Made by a program: the position numbers and the translations under genes. DNA of 38,019 bases from Ramlibacter sp. (GTDB lineage Bacteria; Pseudomonadota; Gammaproteobacteria; Burkholderiales; Burkholderiaceae_C), in the NCBI GenBank assembly GCA_028292245.1, contig JAQGMS010000155.1, forward strand, positions 1 to 38,019, read 5' to 3'. Below, piece after piece: positions 1 through 9,279 of the stretch (position 1 is the first letter of the stretch; the number at the start of each line of letters is the position of its first letter). Below the pieces are notes generated by a model. The model had not been told where the DNA came from. It did not search any database and worked only from the letters and a program-made list of their open reading frames with translations.

Positions 1-843
1 TACATCGACGAGTTCGTGCGCCTCGGTCACGAGGCAATGGCGTCGCCCGACAGCGACTACTGCGCTTTCGTCGAGCCCGGCAACGTCGTCACGCGCCGCG
101 TGGGCCTGAAGGCCCAGCCCGGCGACGACCTGGGCAGCGTGCCGCCGCGCCTGCCGCAGATGCCGGCCTATCACTTGATGCGCGCCGACCACAGCGGCAT
201 CACAATGGTCAACATCGGCGTCGGCCCCGCCAACGCCAAGACGATCACGGACCATATCGCCGTGCTGCGCCCGCATGCCTGGATGATGCTCGGCCACTGC
301 GCGGGCCTGCGCAACAGCCAGCAGCTGGGCGACTACGTGCTGGCCCACGCCTATGTGCGCGAGGACCACGTGCTCGACGAGGAGCTGCCGCTGTGGGTGC
401 CGATCCCGGCGCTGGCCGAGATCCAGCTGGCGCTGGAGAAGGCGGTGGCCGAGGTCACGCAGCTCGACGGCCCGGCCCTCAAGACCATCATGCGCACCGG
501 CACGGTGGCCAGCACCGACAACCGCAACTGGGAGCTGCTGCCGAACAACCAGCCGCAGCGCCGCTTCAGCCAGAGCCGCGCGGTGGCGCTGGACATGGAG
601 AGCGCGACCATCGCCGCCAACGGCTTCCGCTTCCGCGTGCCCTACGGCACCCTGCTGTGCGTGAGCGACAAGCCGCTGCACGGCGAGATCAAGCTGCCCG
701 GCATGGCCAACCACTTCTACCGCGAGCGGGTCGACCAGCACCTGCGAATCGGCATGCGCGCGATCGAAATCCTGCGCGCCGAAGGCAGCCAGCGGCTGCA
801 CAGCCGCAAGCTGCGCAGCTTCGACGAAGTGGCGTTTCAGTGA
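1..843 (+). CDS. amn: AMP nucleosidase, 3' part
   Basis: This is the C-terminal 280 residues of AMP nucleosidase, which hydrolyses AMP to adenine and ribose 5-phosphate in the cytoplasm. The reading frame is open to the first base, so the start lies outside the window; the family is usually close to 490 residues. Visible landmarks of the nucleoside-phosphorylase-like catalytic half are GVGPANAKT, the RTGTVASTDNRNWEL stretch, and DMESATIAANG followed by SDKPLHGEIK, where the Asp/Glu pair belongs to the ribose- and base-binding pocket. The gene ends four bases before the convergent zinc-ribbon gene on the other strand. The identification rests on these motifs and is firm. Confidence 0.93.
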   Translation, partial: YIDEFVRLGHEAMASPDSDYCAFVEPGNVVTRRVGLKAQPGDDLGSVPPRLPQMPAYHLMRADHSGITMVNIGVGPANAKTITDHIAVLRPHAWMMLGHCAGLRNSQQLGDYVLAHAYVREDHVLDEELPLWVPIPALAEIQLALEKAVAEVTQLDGPALKTIMRTGTVASTDNRNWELLPNNQPQRRFSQSRAVALDMESATIAANGFRFRVPYGTLLCVSDKPLHGEIKLPGMANHFYRERVDQHLRIGMRAIEILRAEGSQRLHSRKLRSFDEVAFQ

Positions 844-847
844 GCGG

Positions 848-1180
848 TCAGAGAGTGTGCGAAGTCGTGGTCGCGGGCCCCTGGCGCCGGGCGTGGGTGC
901 GCACCGCCATGGCGCGGCCCAGCAGCCCCAGCACCAGGATGCCGGTTCCCATCCCGACCGACAGCGCGTAGCCGCCGGCGACGATCGGATCGCCCAACCC
1001 GTGCGTGAGCAGGTACAGCGTGCTCAATGCTGCGACCAGCATGGCCATGGCCGCGACGAAAAACGCGACGAAGTCGCCCAATTGGACCTTCTGCCCGCAA
1101 TGCTTGCAGGCGGAAACGTCGCTGAAGAACAGTTTGGGCACGCTGAGCATCTGCGTGCACTGGGGGCAGCGATAGTGCAT
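848..1180 (-). CDS. small zinc-ribbon membrane protein
   Basis: A 110-residue protein. Its N-terminus carries two CxxC knuckles, Cys5-Pro-Gln-Cys8 and Cys25-Lys-His-Cys28, the pattern of a zinc ribbon. Two hydrophobic segments follow, at about residues 34-60 and 67-92, and then a short basic tail. It is therefore probably a cytoplasmic zinc ribbon anchored in the inner membrane by a hairpin of two helices. The start at 1180 was chosen over an upstream in-frame start because a clear ribosome binding site (GAAAGGAACC) lies just before it. The function is unknown. It is convergent with amn and lies 88 bp from the psd stop codon on the same strand. Confidence 0.75.
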   Translation of the reverse strand: MHYRCPQCTQMLSVPKLFFSDVSACKHCGQKVQLGDFVAFFVAAMAMLVAALSTLYLLTHGLGDPIVAGGYALSVGMGTGILVLGLLGRAMAVRTHARRQGPATTTSHTL

Positions 1181-1268
1181 GGCGCGGTTCCTTTCGTGAG
1201 CGGGTCGCACGCGGCATCTTGCCGGGCGATCCACGCTTTATAACCACAACCGGCCCGATTGGAAAGCG

Positions 1269-2117
1269 TCAGGGACGCGCCGCCGCCATCGCCTCGCCCA
1301 GCCGCACCGGCCGGGTCGGCGCCCAGTCGGGATGGAAGGTCACCACATTCTTCGGGAACAGCATGACGATGGTGGAGCCGAGCAGGAAGCGGCCCATCTC
1401 CGCGCCCTTGGCCAGCACGATTTCCTCATTGTCGTAGCGCCATTCGCGGATGGTGCCGGTGCGCGGAGGATTCACCACGCCATGCCAGACCGTGGCCATG
1501 CTGCCGACGATGGTCGCGCCGACCAGCACGTTGACGAACGGCCCGTGCTCTGTGTCGAAGACACAGACCACGCGCTCATTGCGCGCGAACAGGCTGGGGA
1601 CATGCCGCGCCGTCAGCGGGTTGACCGAAAACAGGTCGCCCGGGATGTAGATCATCCGCCTGAGGCGTCCTTCGCACGGCATGTGGATGCGGTGGTAGTC
1701 CTTGGGCGCGAGGTACAGCGTGGCGAAGTGCCCATGGTCGAACTGGTGCGCCAGCGACTGGTCGCCGCCGACCAGCGCGCGCGTTGAATAACTGTGGCCC
1801 TTGGCCTGGAAGATCTGGTCGTGCTCGATCGGCCCGAACTGGCTGATGGCGGCGTCCACCGGGCAGACGAACGGCGCGTCGGCGATCGGGCGAATGCCGT
1901 CGCGCAAGGGGCGGGTGAAGAACTCGTTGAAGCTGGCGTAGCTCTCTATGCGCGGGTCGGCCGCTTCGCTCATGTCCACGCGGTACTTGGCGACGAACCT
2001 GCGGATGATCGCGTGGGTCAGCGGCCCGCCATGCCAGTTGGCGACCATGCCGGCGAACACGGTGATCGCCCGCTTGGGCATCAGGTACTGCGGCGTCACG
2101 GCCAGGCGATTGGACAC
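1269..2117 (-). CDS. psd: phosphatidylserine decarboxylase proenzyme
   Basis: Converts phosphatidylserine to phosphatidylethanolamine at the inner membrane, the last step of PE synthesis. The proenzyme cuts itself at an LGST motif and the Ser becomes the pyruvoyl cofactor. That motif is present as FLLGSTIVMLF with Ser at about residue 248 of 282, leaving a 35-residue alpha chain, as the family requires. No ATG fits. GTG at 2117 gives the N-terminus MSNRLAVTPQYL, which resembles relatives; GTG at 2126 would add three residues. Upstream on this strand is a TAGAAT -10-like hexamer (2148-2153), so the leader is probably short. The gene is divergent from the ABC exporter. Confidence 0.92.
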   Translation of the reverse strand: MSNRLAVTPQYLMPKRAITVFAGMVANWHGGPLTHAIIRRFVAKYRVDMSEAADPRIESYASFNEFFTRPLRDGIRPIADAPFVCPVDAAISQFGPIEHDQIFQAKGHSYSTRALVGGDQSLAHQFDHGHFATLYLAPKDYHRIHMPCEGRLRRMIYIPGDLFSVNPLTARHVPSLFARNERVVCVFDTEHGPFVNVLVGATIVGSMATVWHGVVNPPRTGTIREWRYDNEEIVLAKGAEMGRFLLGSTIVMLFPKNVVTFHPDWAPTRPVRLGEAMAAARP

Positions 2118-2196
2118 TTCGGTCACCGGTAGTTGCGGAAAGCGAAAATTCTAGGCTACCGACACCCCGGTACAGGCCCTGGGACACAATTAAGGC

Positions 2197-3120
2197 ATGA
2201 CGGAGCATCTGTTCGAGGCGCGCGACCTCAGCAAGCGCTATGGCCAGGCCGAGGTGGTGAAGAACCTGTCGTTCGAGATCGAGCGCGGCGAGTGCCTCGG
2301 CGTGATCGGGCCGAACGGCGCGGGCAAGACCACCACCATCCGCATGTGCCTGGGCCTGACGCCGCCGGACGCCGGCTCGATCACCGCGCTCGGATTGTCG
2401 ATGCCACGGGATGCGCTGTCGATCAAGGCCCAATTGGGCGTGGTGAGCCAGTTCGACACGCTGGACCCCGACTTCAGCTGCGCCGAGAACCTGCTGGTCT
2501 ATGGACGCTACTTCGGCATGAAGGACGCGCAGATCCGCGAGCGCATCCCCCGGTTGCTGGAATTTGCCGCGCTGTCGCACAAGGCCGACGCCAAACCCGG
2601 CGAACTCTCGGGCGGCATGCGCCGCCGCCTCAGCCTGGCGCGCGCCCTGGTGAACGACCCGCGCCTGCTGATGCTCGACGAGCCGACCACCGGGCTCGAC
2701 CCGCAGGCCCGCCACCTGATGTGGGAGCGGCTGCAATTGCTGCTGCAGCAAGGCAAGTCGATCCTGCTGACGACCCACTTCATGGACGAGGCGGAGCGGC
2801 TGTGCTCCCGACTGCTGGTGCTGGACCATGGAAAGAAGATCGCGCAAGGCCGGCCGCGCGACCTGATCGCGCAGTACCTGGAGCCCGACGTGGTGGAGGC
2901 TTACGGCAACGGCGCGCTGGCGCTGGTCGATTCGCCGCTGAAGGCATTGGCGGCGCGGGTCGAGGTCAGTGGCGAGACGGTGTTCTTCTACACGCAGGAC
3001 GCCAGGCAATTGCTCGATGCGCTGGCGGCGCATCCGAAGCTGCGCACCTTGCATCGCCCGGCCAACCTCGAGGACCTGTTCCTCAAGCTCACCGGCCGGC
3101 AGATCCGGGAAGAAGGCTGA
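2197..3120 (+). CDS. ABC exporter ATP-binding protein (NodI/DrrA type)
   Basis: A 307-residue ATPase that would energise the adjacent NodJ-like permease. Walker A is GPNGAGKTT at about residues 38-46, the signature LSGGM starts at about residue 137, Walker B with its catalytic Glu is LLMLDEPTTGLD at about 155-166, and the switch His sits in TTHF at about 192. The C-terminal third resembles the extra regulatory segment of NodI/DrrA proteins. Its stop codon is two bases before the permease start, so the two are co-translated. The substrate is unknown. In rhizobia NodIJ exports Nod factor, but such pairs are widespread in Burkholderiales without nodulation genes, so this one is not evidence of symbiosis. 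Confidence 0.9.
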   Translation: MTEHLFEARDLSKRYGQAEVVKNLSFEIERGECLGVIGPNGAGKTTTIRMCLGLTPPDAGSITALGLSMPRDALSIKAQLGVVSQFDTLDPDFSCAENLLVYGRYFGMKDAQIRERIPRLLEFAALSHKADAKPGELSGGMRRRLSLARALVNDPRLLMLDEPTTGLDPQARHLMWERLQLLLQQGKSILLTTHFMDEAERLCSRLLVLDHGKKIAQGRPRDLIAQYLEPDVVEAYGNGALALVDSPLKALAARVEVSGETVFFYTQDARQLLDALAAHPKLRTLHRPANLEDLFLKLTGRQIREEG

Positions 3121-3122
3121 CC

Positions 3123-3932
3123 ATGAACCAGAGCATCTGGCGCGTTCCCGATCTTTCATTGCGCTGGTGGCCGGTGTTCCTGCGCAACCTGCTGGTGTGG
3201 CGCAAGCTGGCGATCCCCAGCCTGGTGGGCAACATCGCCGAGCCGCTGATGTGGCTGGTGGCCTTCGGCTATGGCATGGGCGCGCTGGTCGGGGAAGTGC
3301 ACGTCACGACAACGGCCGGAGAGACCCGGGTGCCCTACATCCTGTTCCTGGCGAGCGGCTCGATCTGCATGAGCGCGATGAACGCCGCTTCGTTCGAGGC
3401 GCTCTATTCGGCCTTCTCCCGCATGCACGTGCAAAAGACCTGGGACGGCATCATGAACGCGCCGGTCAGCCTGGACAACATCGTGCTGGCCGAGATGCTG
3501 TGGGCGGCCTTCAAGTCCATCTTCACGGTGACGGCCATCCTGTGCGTCATGCTGGCCCTGGGCATCAGCGCCAGCCCTAAATTGCTGGCCGCGTGGCTGG
3601 TGCTGCTGGGCGCCGGGATCACGTTCTCGTGCATCGCGCTGATTTTCAACGCGCTGGCCAAGGGATATGATTTCTTCACTTATTACTTCACGCTGTTCCT
3701 CACGCCCATGATGTTCCTGTCCGGCGTGTTCTTCCCGCGCGAGCAATTGCCCCCGCCGCTGCGCGCGGTGTCCGACTGGCTGCCGCTGACCAACGCGGTG
3801 GAACTGGTGCGCCCTATGTTCATGGGCCAGTGGCCGGCGGACGGGCTGCGCGACGTGCTGGTGCTGGCCGCCTATACGGTGGTGGCGTTCTGGGTTGCGC
3901 TGGCGCTGACCCGCAAGCGCTTCGCTTCCTGA
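3123..3932 (+). CDS. ABC-2 type permease (NodJ family)
   Basis: A 269-residue inner-membrane permease with about six hydrophobic segments, for example around GNIAEPLMWLVAFGYGMG, AILCVMLALGI, LLAAWLVLLGAGITF and the terminal [18 protein letters not shown]. The TPMMFLSGVFFPREQLP stretch near residue 200 is the ABC-2 transporter signature region. It begins two bases after the ATPase gene and is its partner. The 3' end is unusual: the last 61 bases (3872-3932) are also the 3' end of the GMC oxidoreductase on the opposite strand, so the two genes are convergent and overlap tail to tail. The exported substrate cannot be read from the sequence. Confidence 0.9.
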   Translation: MNQSIWRVPDLSLRWWPVFLRNLLVWRKLAIPSLVGNIAEPLMWLVAFGYGMGALVGEVHVTTTAGETRVPYILFLASGSICMSAMNAASFEALYSAFSRMHVQKTWDGIMNAPVSLDNIVLAEMLWAAFKSIFTVTAILCVMLALGISASPKLLAAWLVLLGAGITFSCIALIFNALAKGYDFFTYYFTLFLTPMMFLSGVFFPREQLPPPLRAVSDWLPLTNAVELVRPMFMGQWPADGLRDVLVLAAYTVVAFWVALALTRKRFAS

Positions 3933-5542
3933 GCCGCGTCTTCTTGCGGCGCGCGCGCGGCCGCCTTGATCATGTCGGCCGCCTTCTCCGCGATCATGAT
4001 GACCGGTGCGTTGGTGTTGCCGCCGACGATGCGCGGCATGATCGAAGCGTCGACCACGCGCAGGCCGGCCACCCCATGCACGCGCAATTGGGCGTCCACC
4101 ACGTCGAGCGGCCCATTGCCCATGCGGCAGCTGCCTACCGGGTGGTAGATGGTGTCGGCATGGCTGCGGATGAACTGCTCGATCTGCGCATCGGTGCGCG
4201 CGCCGGCGGAGGCCGGCAGCTCGCGGCCGCCGTAGCCGGCCAGCGCTGGCTGTCCGAGGATGTGGCGCATGGCCTTGAACCCCTTCACCAGGAGCTGCAC
4301 GTCACTCGCCTCGCCCAGGAAGTTGGGGTCGATCAGCGGCGCGGCCATCGGGTCGTTGCCGGCCAGCCGGACGCTGCCGCGGCTGGCGGGCCGCAACAGG
4401 CACACATGGCATGAATAGCCGTGGCCGAACACGGTCTTGCGGCCGTGGTCCACCAGCTTGCCGATCACGAAGTGCAATTGCAGGTCCGGCACCGGCTCCT
4501 CGGGCCGGCTCTTGATGAAGCCGCCGGCCTCGGCGAAGTTGGTGGTGAGCATGCCGCGGCGGTAGTTGCGCCATTCGAAGATGCCCTTGACCAAGCGCAC
4601 CAGTCCGGCCGCCGAAAGCCCGAACAGGTCCTTCAGGCGCGGCGCGTCCACCACTTGCACCACGTCGACGTGGTCGTGCAGATTCTGGCCGACGCCCGGC
4701 AGCTCGTGCAGCACCGAGACGCCGCTGGCGCGCAGGTGCTCGGCCGGCCCGATACCCGACAGCATCAGGATTTGCGGCGACATCAGCGCGCCGGCGCAAA
4801 GCAGCACTTCGCGCTCGGCCTTCAGCTGCTTGAGCTCGTCGCCTTGCCGGTATTCGACGCCGACCGCGCGCCGTCCTTCCATCAGGATGCGCGTGGTGTG
4901 CGCGCCGGTGATCACCTGCAGGTTGGGGCGCTGCATGTTGGGCGTGAGGTAAGCCTTGGCCGCGCTGAAGCGCTCGCCGTTCTTGTGCGTCACCTGGTAC
5001 ATGCCCACGCCCTGCTGGTGGGCGCCGTTGAAATCCTGGTTGTGCGGATAGCCGGCTTCCATCGCCGCCTGCACGAAGACCGGCCCGAAGCGGTTGGGGC
5101 TGCGCAGGTCCATCACGTTCAGCGGCCCGGCGGTGCCATGGAACTCGCCGGCGCCACGCTCGTTGTGTTCGGCCCGCTTGAAATAGGGCAGCACGTCGCT
5201 CCAGCCCCAGCCGGGGTTGCCCTGCGACTGCCAGTGGTCGTAGTCGCAGCGGTGGCCGCGCGCATAGATCATGGCGTTGACCGAACTCGAGCCGCCCAGC
5301 ACCTTGCCACGCGGCTGGTAGCCGCGCCGTCCGTTCAAGCCGGGTTGCGGCACCGTTTCGAACGCCCAGTTGGCCTGGCCGTTCTTGGCCAGCAGCGCCA
5401 AGCCGGCGGGACAGTGGATCAGGACGTTGCGGTCCGGCGGCCCGGCCTCCAGCAACGTCACCTGCACGTCGGGATTTTCTGAAAGCCGCGCCGCCAACAC
5501 GCAGCCCGCCGAACCGCCTCCGATGATCACGTAGTCAGCCAT
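3872..5542 (-). CDS. GMC-family FAD oxidoreductase (choline/alcohol dehydrogenase-like)
   Basis: A 556-residue flavoprotein of the glucose-methanol-choline family, which oxidises alcohols with FAD. The dinucleotide-binding motif GGGSAGC is at residues 8-14, the GMC signature region [18 protein letters not shown] follows near residue 75, and the catalytic His is in [10 protein letters not shown] at about residue 467, with [18 protein letters not shown] after it. The start at 5542 is preceded by GGAGAG. There is no signal peptide, so it is cytoplasmic or membrane-associated. The substrate is not identifiable. The final 25 or so residues (from about APQEDAAQ) go beyond the usual family end and are encoded over the permease gene, which suggests loss of an earlier stop codon. 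Confidence 0.9.
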   Translation of the reverse strand: MADYVIIGGGSAGCVLAARLSENPDVQVTLLEAGPPDRNVLIHCPAGLALLAKNGQANWAFETVPQPGLNGRRGYQPRGKVLGGSSSVNAMIYARGHRCDYDHWQSQGNPGWGWSDVLPYFKRAEHNERGAGEFHGTAGPLNVMDLRSPNRFGPVFVQAAMEAGYPHNQDFNGAHQQGVGMYQVTHKNGERFSAAKAYLTPNMQRPNLQVITGAHTTRILMEGRRAVGVEYRQGDELKQLKAEREVLLCAGALMSPQILMLSGIGPAEHLRASGVSVLHELPGVGQNLHDHVDVVQVVDAPRLKDLFGLSAAGLVRLVKGIFEWRNYRRGMLTTNFAEAGGFIKSRPEEPVPDLQLHFVIGKLVDHGRKTVFGHGYSCHVCLLRPASRGSVRLAGNDPMAAPLIDPNFLGEASDVQLLVKGFKAMRHILGQPALAGYGGRELPASAGARTDAQIEQFIRSHADTIYHPVGSCRMGNGPLDVVDAQLRVHGVAGLRVVDASIMPRIVGGNTNAPVIMIAEKAADMIKAAARAPQEDAAQEAKRLRVSASATQNATTV

Positions 5543-5633
5543 GACTGCTCTCCATTTGTTGACGGACCTTACAACGAAAGTAGCGCTCTGGGCAGGCTGC
5601 TTGTACCATTGCAGGGTCATTCCGGGAGGGAAC

Positions 5634-5669
5634 ATGACCAGGCTTTCGACGGGAGCGGATCCAGCGTGA
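5634..5669 (+). other. possible 11-codon leader ORF coupled to the next gene
   Basis: ATG at 5634 follows a strong Shine-Dalgarno (GGGAGGG, 5624-5630) and opens an 11-codon frame, MTRLSTGADPA. Its TGA overlaps the GTG start of the next gene in the tetranucleotide GTGA (5666-5669). It may be a coupling peptide. Alternatively, it could be the true N-terminus of the downstream protein, separated by a frameshift or sequencing error. Confidence 0.35.
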
Positions 5670-6601
5670 TCAACCAGCCCACGCCCGTGGAAGCCGGGGC
5701 CGCGCCGCTGGAGGACGCGCCGCTGGTGCTGCGGCCGAGCCGGGAGCTGGCGCATGTTCCCACCCCGCGACAGGCTACCTCCACGGTCGCCAACCCGATG
5801 GTGGCCAACGCGCAAGCCGACGCTGTTTCGGCCGAGCCGCCGCCGTCCTCGGGCCAGGGCATCCAGCGCGGTACCTGGCTGTTGATGGGTGCGGCGATGC
5901 TTGCCAGCCTTGGCTGGATGGTCGAGCGCCGGCGCCGGCGCCTGCTGGAAATCGAGAAGGACTCGGTGCTGTGGGCGGACGTCCAGCCGCCCGGCTCGTC
6001 GATCGTGACCACAGCCGGCGGCTTGAACCAGATCCTGCCCGACAGCCCCAACCCGGCCGAGGCGGCGCGCGCGATCTACGTCACGGCGATCGGCGAAACC
6101 AATTCGCGGCGCGAGGCCACGCTGATCGACCTGCACCAATTGGACGCCAAGCTGAGCCGGCGGCGCCAGCGCGGCGACAACGTCTCGGCCGTCCTGCTGC
6201 TGCAGGAGCACCTGGTGAATTTCCGCTACACCAGCCCCTGGGTCTTCCTGGAGCTGCGTGAGCTGTACAAGGCGCTGGACCGCGGCAAGGAATGGGAAGT
6301 CGCCCGCCAGGCGTTCGGCCAGCGGTTCAGCCAGAACGCGCCCGCCTGGGACGCGCCCTCGACGGCAGGCGCCGAGCTGCTGGCCGACACCCAGCTGTGC
6401 CACGAGGTGGAGCGTCACTGGCCGTATCGCGAGGCACGGATGTTCGTGCTGCACTGGATGCTGGGCGAACAGGAAATGCGGCACAAGGGCTCCGGGCCAC
6501 CGCTGCTGGCACTGGGCATCTACCGCGACCTGATGCTGCTGGACACGATGCTCGACGACGTGATGGACACCCGTACCGTGCCGGCCGACTCCCTGCTTTA
6601 A
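5666..6601 (+). CDS. single-pass membrane protein of unknown function
   Basis: About 311 residues. The N-terminal 65 or so are rich in Pro and Ala and look disordered. One transmembrane helix follows (WLLMGAAMLASLGWMV), capped by the basic stretch ERRRRRLL, and then a helical region of about 200 residues containing LLLQEHLVNFRYTSPWVFLE and LYKALDRGKEWEVARQAF. That helical part resembles the tetratricopeptide-like tails of FimV-type proteins, but no repeat is clear enough to name. The GTG start is preceded by GGGAGCGG; upstream in-frame codons are possible. It lies 27 bp before the TldD-like gene and so may be the first gene of that operon. I do not recognise its function. Confidence 0.7.
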   Translation: MINQPTPVEAGAAPLEDAPLVLRPSRELAHVPTPRQATSTVANPMVANAQADAVSAEPPPSSGQGIQRGTWLLMGAAMLASLGWMVERRRRRLLEIEKDSVLWADVQPPGSSIVTTAGGLNQILPDSPNPAEAARAIYVTAIGETNSRREATLIDLHQLDAKLSRRRQRGDNVSAVLLLQEHLVNFRYTSPWVFLELRELYKALDRGKEWEVARQAFGQRFSQNAPAWDAPSTAGAELLADTQLCHEVERHWPYREARMFVLHWMLGEQEMRHKGSGPPLLALGIYRDLMLLDTMLDDVMDTRTVPADSLL

Positions 6602-6628
6602 TAGCGTTCCTGCACCCAGGAGTTATCG

Positions 6629-7969
6629 ATGGATTACACCGAGACGCGCCGCCACGAGCTGCGCAAGCGCCGCATCCTGATGGTCGATGGCAACCTCACG
6701 CTGAATTCGCAGACGACCGATGCCGGCGCCAGCACCCGCGTCTACCGCGACGGCTATTGGGGCTTCGCGTCGACCAACGACACCCGCCCCTCCAGCGTCG
6801 CGCACGTCGCCGCCAGGGCCCGCCAGAACGCGAGCGCGATGGCGCGCTTCGGCGTCAAGGACTTGCGTCCGCTGCCGGGCGGCACCTACCGCGGCGAGCA
6901 CGTGTTCAAGGGCAAGGCCGCGCTGAGCCAGAAGGACTGCGTCGACCGCATGGGCGAGTTGCAGGCCTGGTGCAAGCAGCGCTACCCCGACCTGGTGTCG
7001 ATGCGCTTCCTGCTGCACGACGAACACCACAGCAAATGGGTGAGCACCAGCGCCGGCAGCGAAGTCCTGAACAGCATCCAGCGCGCGGCTTGCGGCGTGA
7101 CGTTCACCGCGTTGGGCGACGACGGCGCGCCGGTGGAGCTCTACGAGCCGCTGTCCTGCAAGGGCAGCCTGGCCGACCTCGACCTCACTCCCGCAGCCCT
7201 CAGCGGCTGGCTGGACCAATTGCATGAGCACCTGCAGGCCAAGCGCCACGCGGTGCCGGCGCGCGGAGGCTCCCACCTGATCGTGCTGGCGCCCGAGCTG
7301 GCGGGCATCCTGGCCCACGAAGCGATGGGCCATCCGTGCGAAGCCGACATCGTGCTGGGCGGCGCCGTGACCGGCGACCTGGTGGGACAGCGGGTGGCCA
7401 GCGACCTGATCACCATGGTGGACGTCGCCAACAGCTTCGACGGCCAGGAGACAATGATCCCGGTGTATGCCGACGACGAAGGCACGCCGGCGCGCGACGC
7501 GGTGCTGATCCGGGACGGTGTTCTCACCGAATTCATGAACAGCCGCGAGACCGCGGAGCGCATGGGCCTGCCGCCGACCGGCAGCGCGCGCGCCTACGCG
7601 CCGACCGACGAGCCGCTGGTGCGCATGCGCAACACCGTGATCCTGCCCGGCAGCCGCAAGATCGCCGACATGATCGCCGAGGTCGACGACGGCTACCTGC
7701 TGATGAAGACCGCCAACGGGCAAGCCGACTCGACCACCGAGTTCATGTTCGGCATCCCTCTGGCCTACGAGATCAAGGGCGGCCGCGTCGGCCGCGCCGT
7801 GCGCGACACCACCCTGTCGGGTTCAGCCATCAAGGTGCTGCAGTCGGCGGACGCCGTGTCCGACGACATGTACTGGACCTGTTCGGGCTACTGCGGCAAG
7901 AAGCAGCCGATGGTGGTGTCGATGGGTGGGCCGGCGCTGCGCGTGCGCGCCCACCTGGGAGGCCAATGA
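6629..7969 (+). CDS. TldD-like zinc metalloprotease subunit
   Basis: A 446-residue member of the TldD/PmbA family. The zinc motif HExxxH is present as His230-Glu231-Ala-Met-Gly-His235 followed by PCEAD, so this is the catalytic TldD-type subunit. In E. coli the TldD/TldE heterodimer cleaves unfolded peptides, matures microcin B17 and degrades the CcdA antitoxin. The ribosome binding site CAGGAG lies seven bases before the ATG. The stop TGA overlaps the ATGATG start region of the TldE-like partner, which is typical of subunits made in equal amounts. This copy is shorter than canonical TldD (about 480 residues), so it is likely a divergent paralogue; its substrate cannot be told from the sequence. 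Confidence 0.9.
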   Translation: MDYTETRRHELRKRRILMVDGNLTLNSQTTDAGASTRVYRDGYWGFASTNDTRPSSVAHVAARARQNASAMARFGVKDLRPLPGGTYRGEHVFKGKAALSQKDCVDRMGELQAWCKQRYPDLVSMRFLLHDEHHSKWVSTSAGSEVLNSIQRAACGVTFTALGDDGAPVELYEPLSCKGSLADLDLTPAALSGWLDQLHEHLQAKRHAVPARGGSHLIVLAPELAGILAHEAMGHPCEADIVLGGAVTGDLVGQRVASDLITMVDVANSFDGQETMIPVYADDEGTPARDAVLIRDGVLTEFMNSRETAERMGLPPTGSARAYAPTDEPLVRMRNTVILPGSRKIADMIAEVDDGYLLMKTANGQADSTTEFMFGIPLAYEIKGGRVGRAVRDTTLSGSAIKVLQSADAVSDDMYWTCSGYCGKKQPMVVSMGGPALRVRAHLGGQ

Positions 7970-9258
7970 TGCAAGCCGCCACACCTTTGCAAGATACCGC
8001 CGCGCAGGCCCTCGCGTGGATGCGCGCAGCGGGCTTCGAGCATGCGCAGGTCACCGCCAGCCAGGCCAGCATGGACGAGCTCAACGTCAACCTGAACGAG
8101 CCGACCCTGTTGCGCAGCACCGAGTCGAACAAGCTCGCGCTGATGGGCATCACCGACGGCCGGATGGCCAGCACCGAAGTGGCCGACCTGCAGCCGGAGA
8201 GCGTGCGCACGCGCATCGCGGCCTTGTTCTCCGATGCCGCTGCCGCGCCGCGCGACGAGGCCAACGCGGTTTCCGCCGGCCAGCACACGCGCATCGTCAA
8301 GGGTCCGCAGCAAGCCGACCTGGAGCTGCTGGCGGCCAAGATGGGCGAGCTGCTCGAGTTCAGGTCGCGCGAAACGCCGAAGATGATGGTCGAGGAAGCC
8401 GACGCCAAGCACACGCTGCTGCGCTGGCACACCCTGACCACCGGCGGCAGCGACCTGGCGGGCACGCTGGGCTGGTACGGCCTGGGCGTTTCCGGCACGG
8501 CGCGAGAGGGCAAGCAGTGCAGCTCGTTCAACTACACCGGCGGCGTCGCGGACGGGCTGGCGGCGGCGCCGGTCACCGGCTATTTCGGCATCGAGGACAT
8601 GATGCGCGACACCGAGCGGCAGATTCGCACCCAGCCCCTGGGCGGCAAGTTCGCCGGTGACGTCGTGCTGATGCCCGAGGCGGTGGCGTCGCTGCTCAAC
8701 TGGCTGCAGGGCCAATTGAGCGACACCCAGTTGATCGCCGGCAGTTCGCTGTATCGCGACAGCGTGGGCCAGCCCATCGCTTCCCCGCTGCTGACGCTGC
8801 GCAGCCGTTTCGACGCGCCCGGCGTGGCGCCGGTGTCGGCCGACGGCTTCGTCACGCCGCAGGTGGACATCGTGCGCGCCGGCGTCCTGGCCACTCTGAC
8901 ACCCACCTTGTACGGCAGCCGCAAGACCGGCCTGCCGCACGTGCCGGTCGCACCCGGCGGCTGGGAGATTCCAGCCGGGCAGACCTCGCGCCAGGACATG
9001 CTGGCCGGCGTCGCGCGCGGGGCCGTGGTCGGACGCCTGTCGATGGGCATGCCCGCCGCCAACGGCGACTTCTCGGGCGTGATCAAGAACAGCTTCGCCA
9101 TTCGCGACGGCGCCGTCGGGCCCGCGCTCTCGGAAGCGATGGTCTCGGGCAACATGGCGCGGATGCTGCGCGACATCGTCGCCGTCAGCCGCGAGCGGAT
9201 CGACACCGGCTCGCTGGTGCTGCCGTGGCTGAGGATCGCCAACCTGCATTTCTCCTGA
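7969..9258 (+). CDS. TldE/PmbA-like partner of the metalloprotease
   Basis: A 429-residue TldD/PmbA-family protein that lacks the HExxxH zinc motif, as expected for the non-catalytic TldE/PmbA half of the heterodimer. Recognisable family segments are SMDELNVNLNEPTLLRSTES near the N-terminus, the glycine-rich MPAANGDFSGVIKNSFAIRDG near residue 360, and the terminal DTGSLVLPWLRIANLHFS. Two adjacent ATG codons (7966 and 7969) can serve as the start; the second gives better spacing from the GGGAGG site at 7957-7962. It is translationally coupled to the preceding tldD-like gene. It is shorter than E. coli PmbA (450 residues). Family assignment is firm, physiological role open. Confidence 0.88.
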   Translation: MQAATPLQDTAAQALAWMRAAGFEHAQVTASQASMDELNVNLNEPTLLRSTESNKLALMGITDGRMASTEVADLQPESVRTRIAALFSDAAAAPRDEANAVSAGQHTRIVKGPQQADLELLAAKMGELLEFRSRETPKMMVEEADAKHTLLRWHTLTTGGSDLAGTLGWYGLGVSGTAREGKQCSSFNYTGGVADGLAAAPVTGYFGIEDMMRDTERQIRTQPLGGKFAGDVVLMPEAVASLLNWLQGQLSDTQLIAGSSLYRDSVGQPIASPLLTLRSRFDAPGVAPVSADGFVTPQVDIVRAGVLATLTPTLYGSRKTGLPHVPVAPGGWEIPAGQTSRQDMLAGVARGAVVGRLSMGMPAANGDFSGVIKNSFAIRDGAVGPALSEAMVSGNMARMLRDIVAVSRERIDTGSLVLPWLRIANLHFS

Positions 9259-9279
9259 GAGCGACTGGAGCCGCGGCAC

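Noticed and set aside
1576..3159. 527-codon open frame on the minus strand across psd and the ABC ATPase gene
   Set aside because: It is antisense to a fully conserved ABC ATPase and out of frame with psd. Its composition (Arg/Gln/Ala/His-rich) is that of a GC-rich shadow frame.
2197..3932. NodIJ pair as evidence of nodulation ability
   Set aside because: NodI/NodJ-like exporters are common in Burkholderiales, and no nod, nif or symbiosis genes are in the window.
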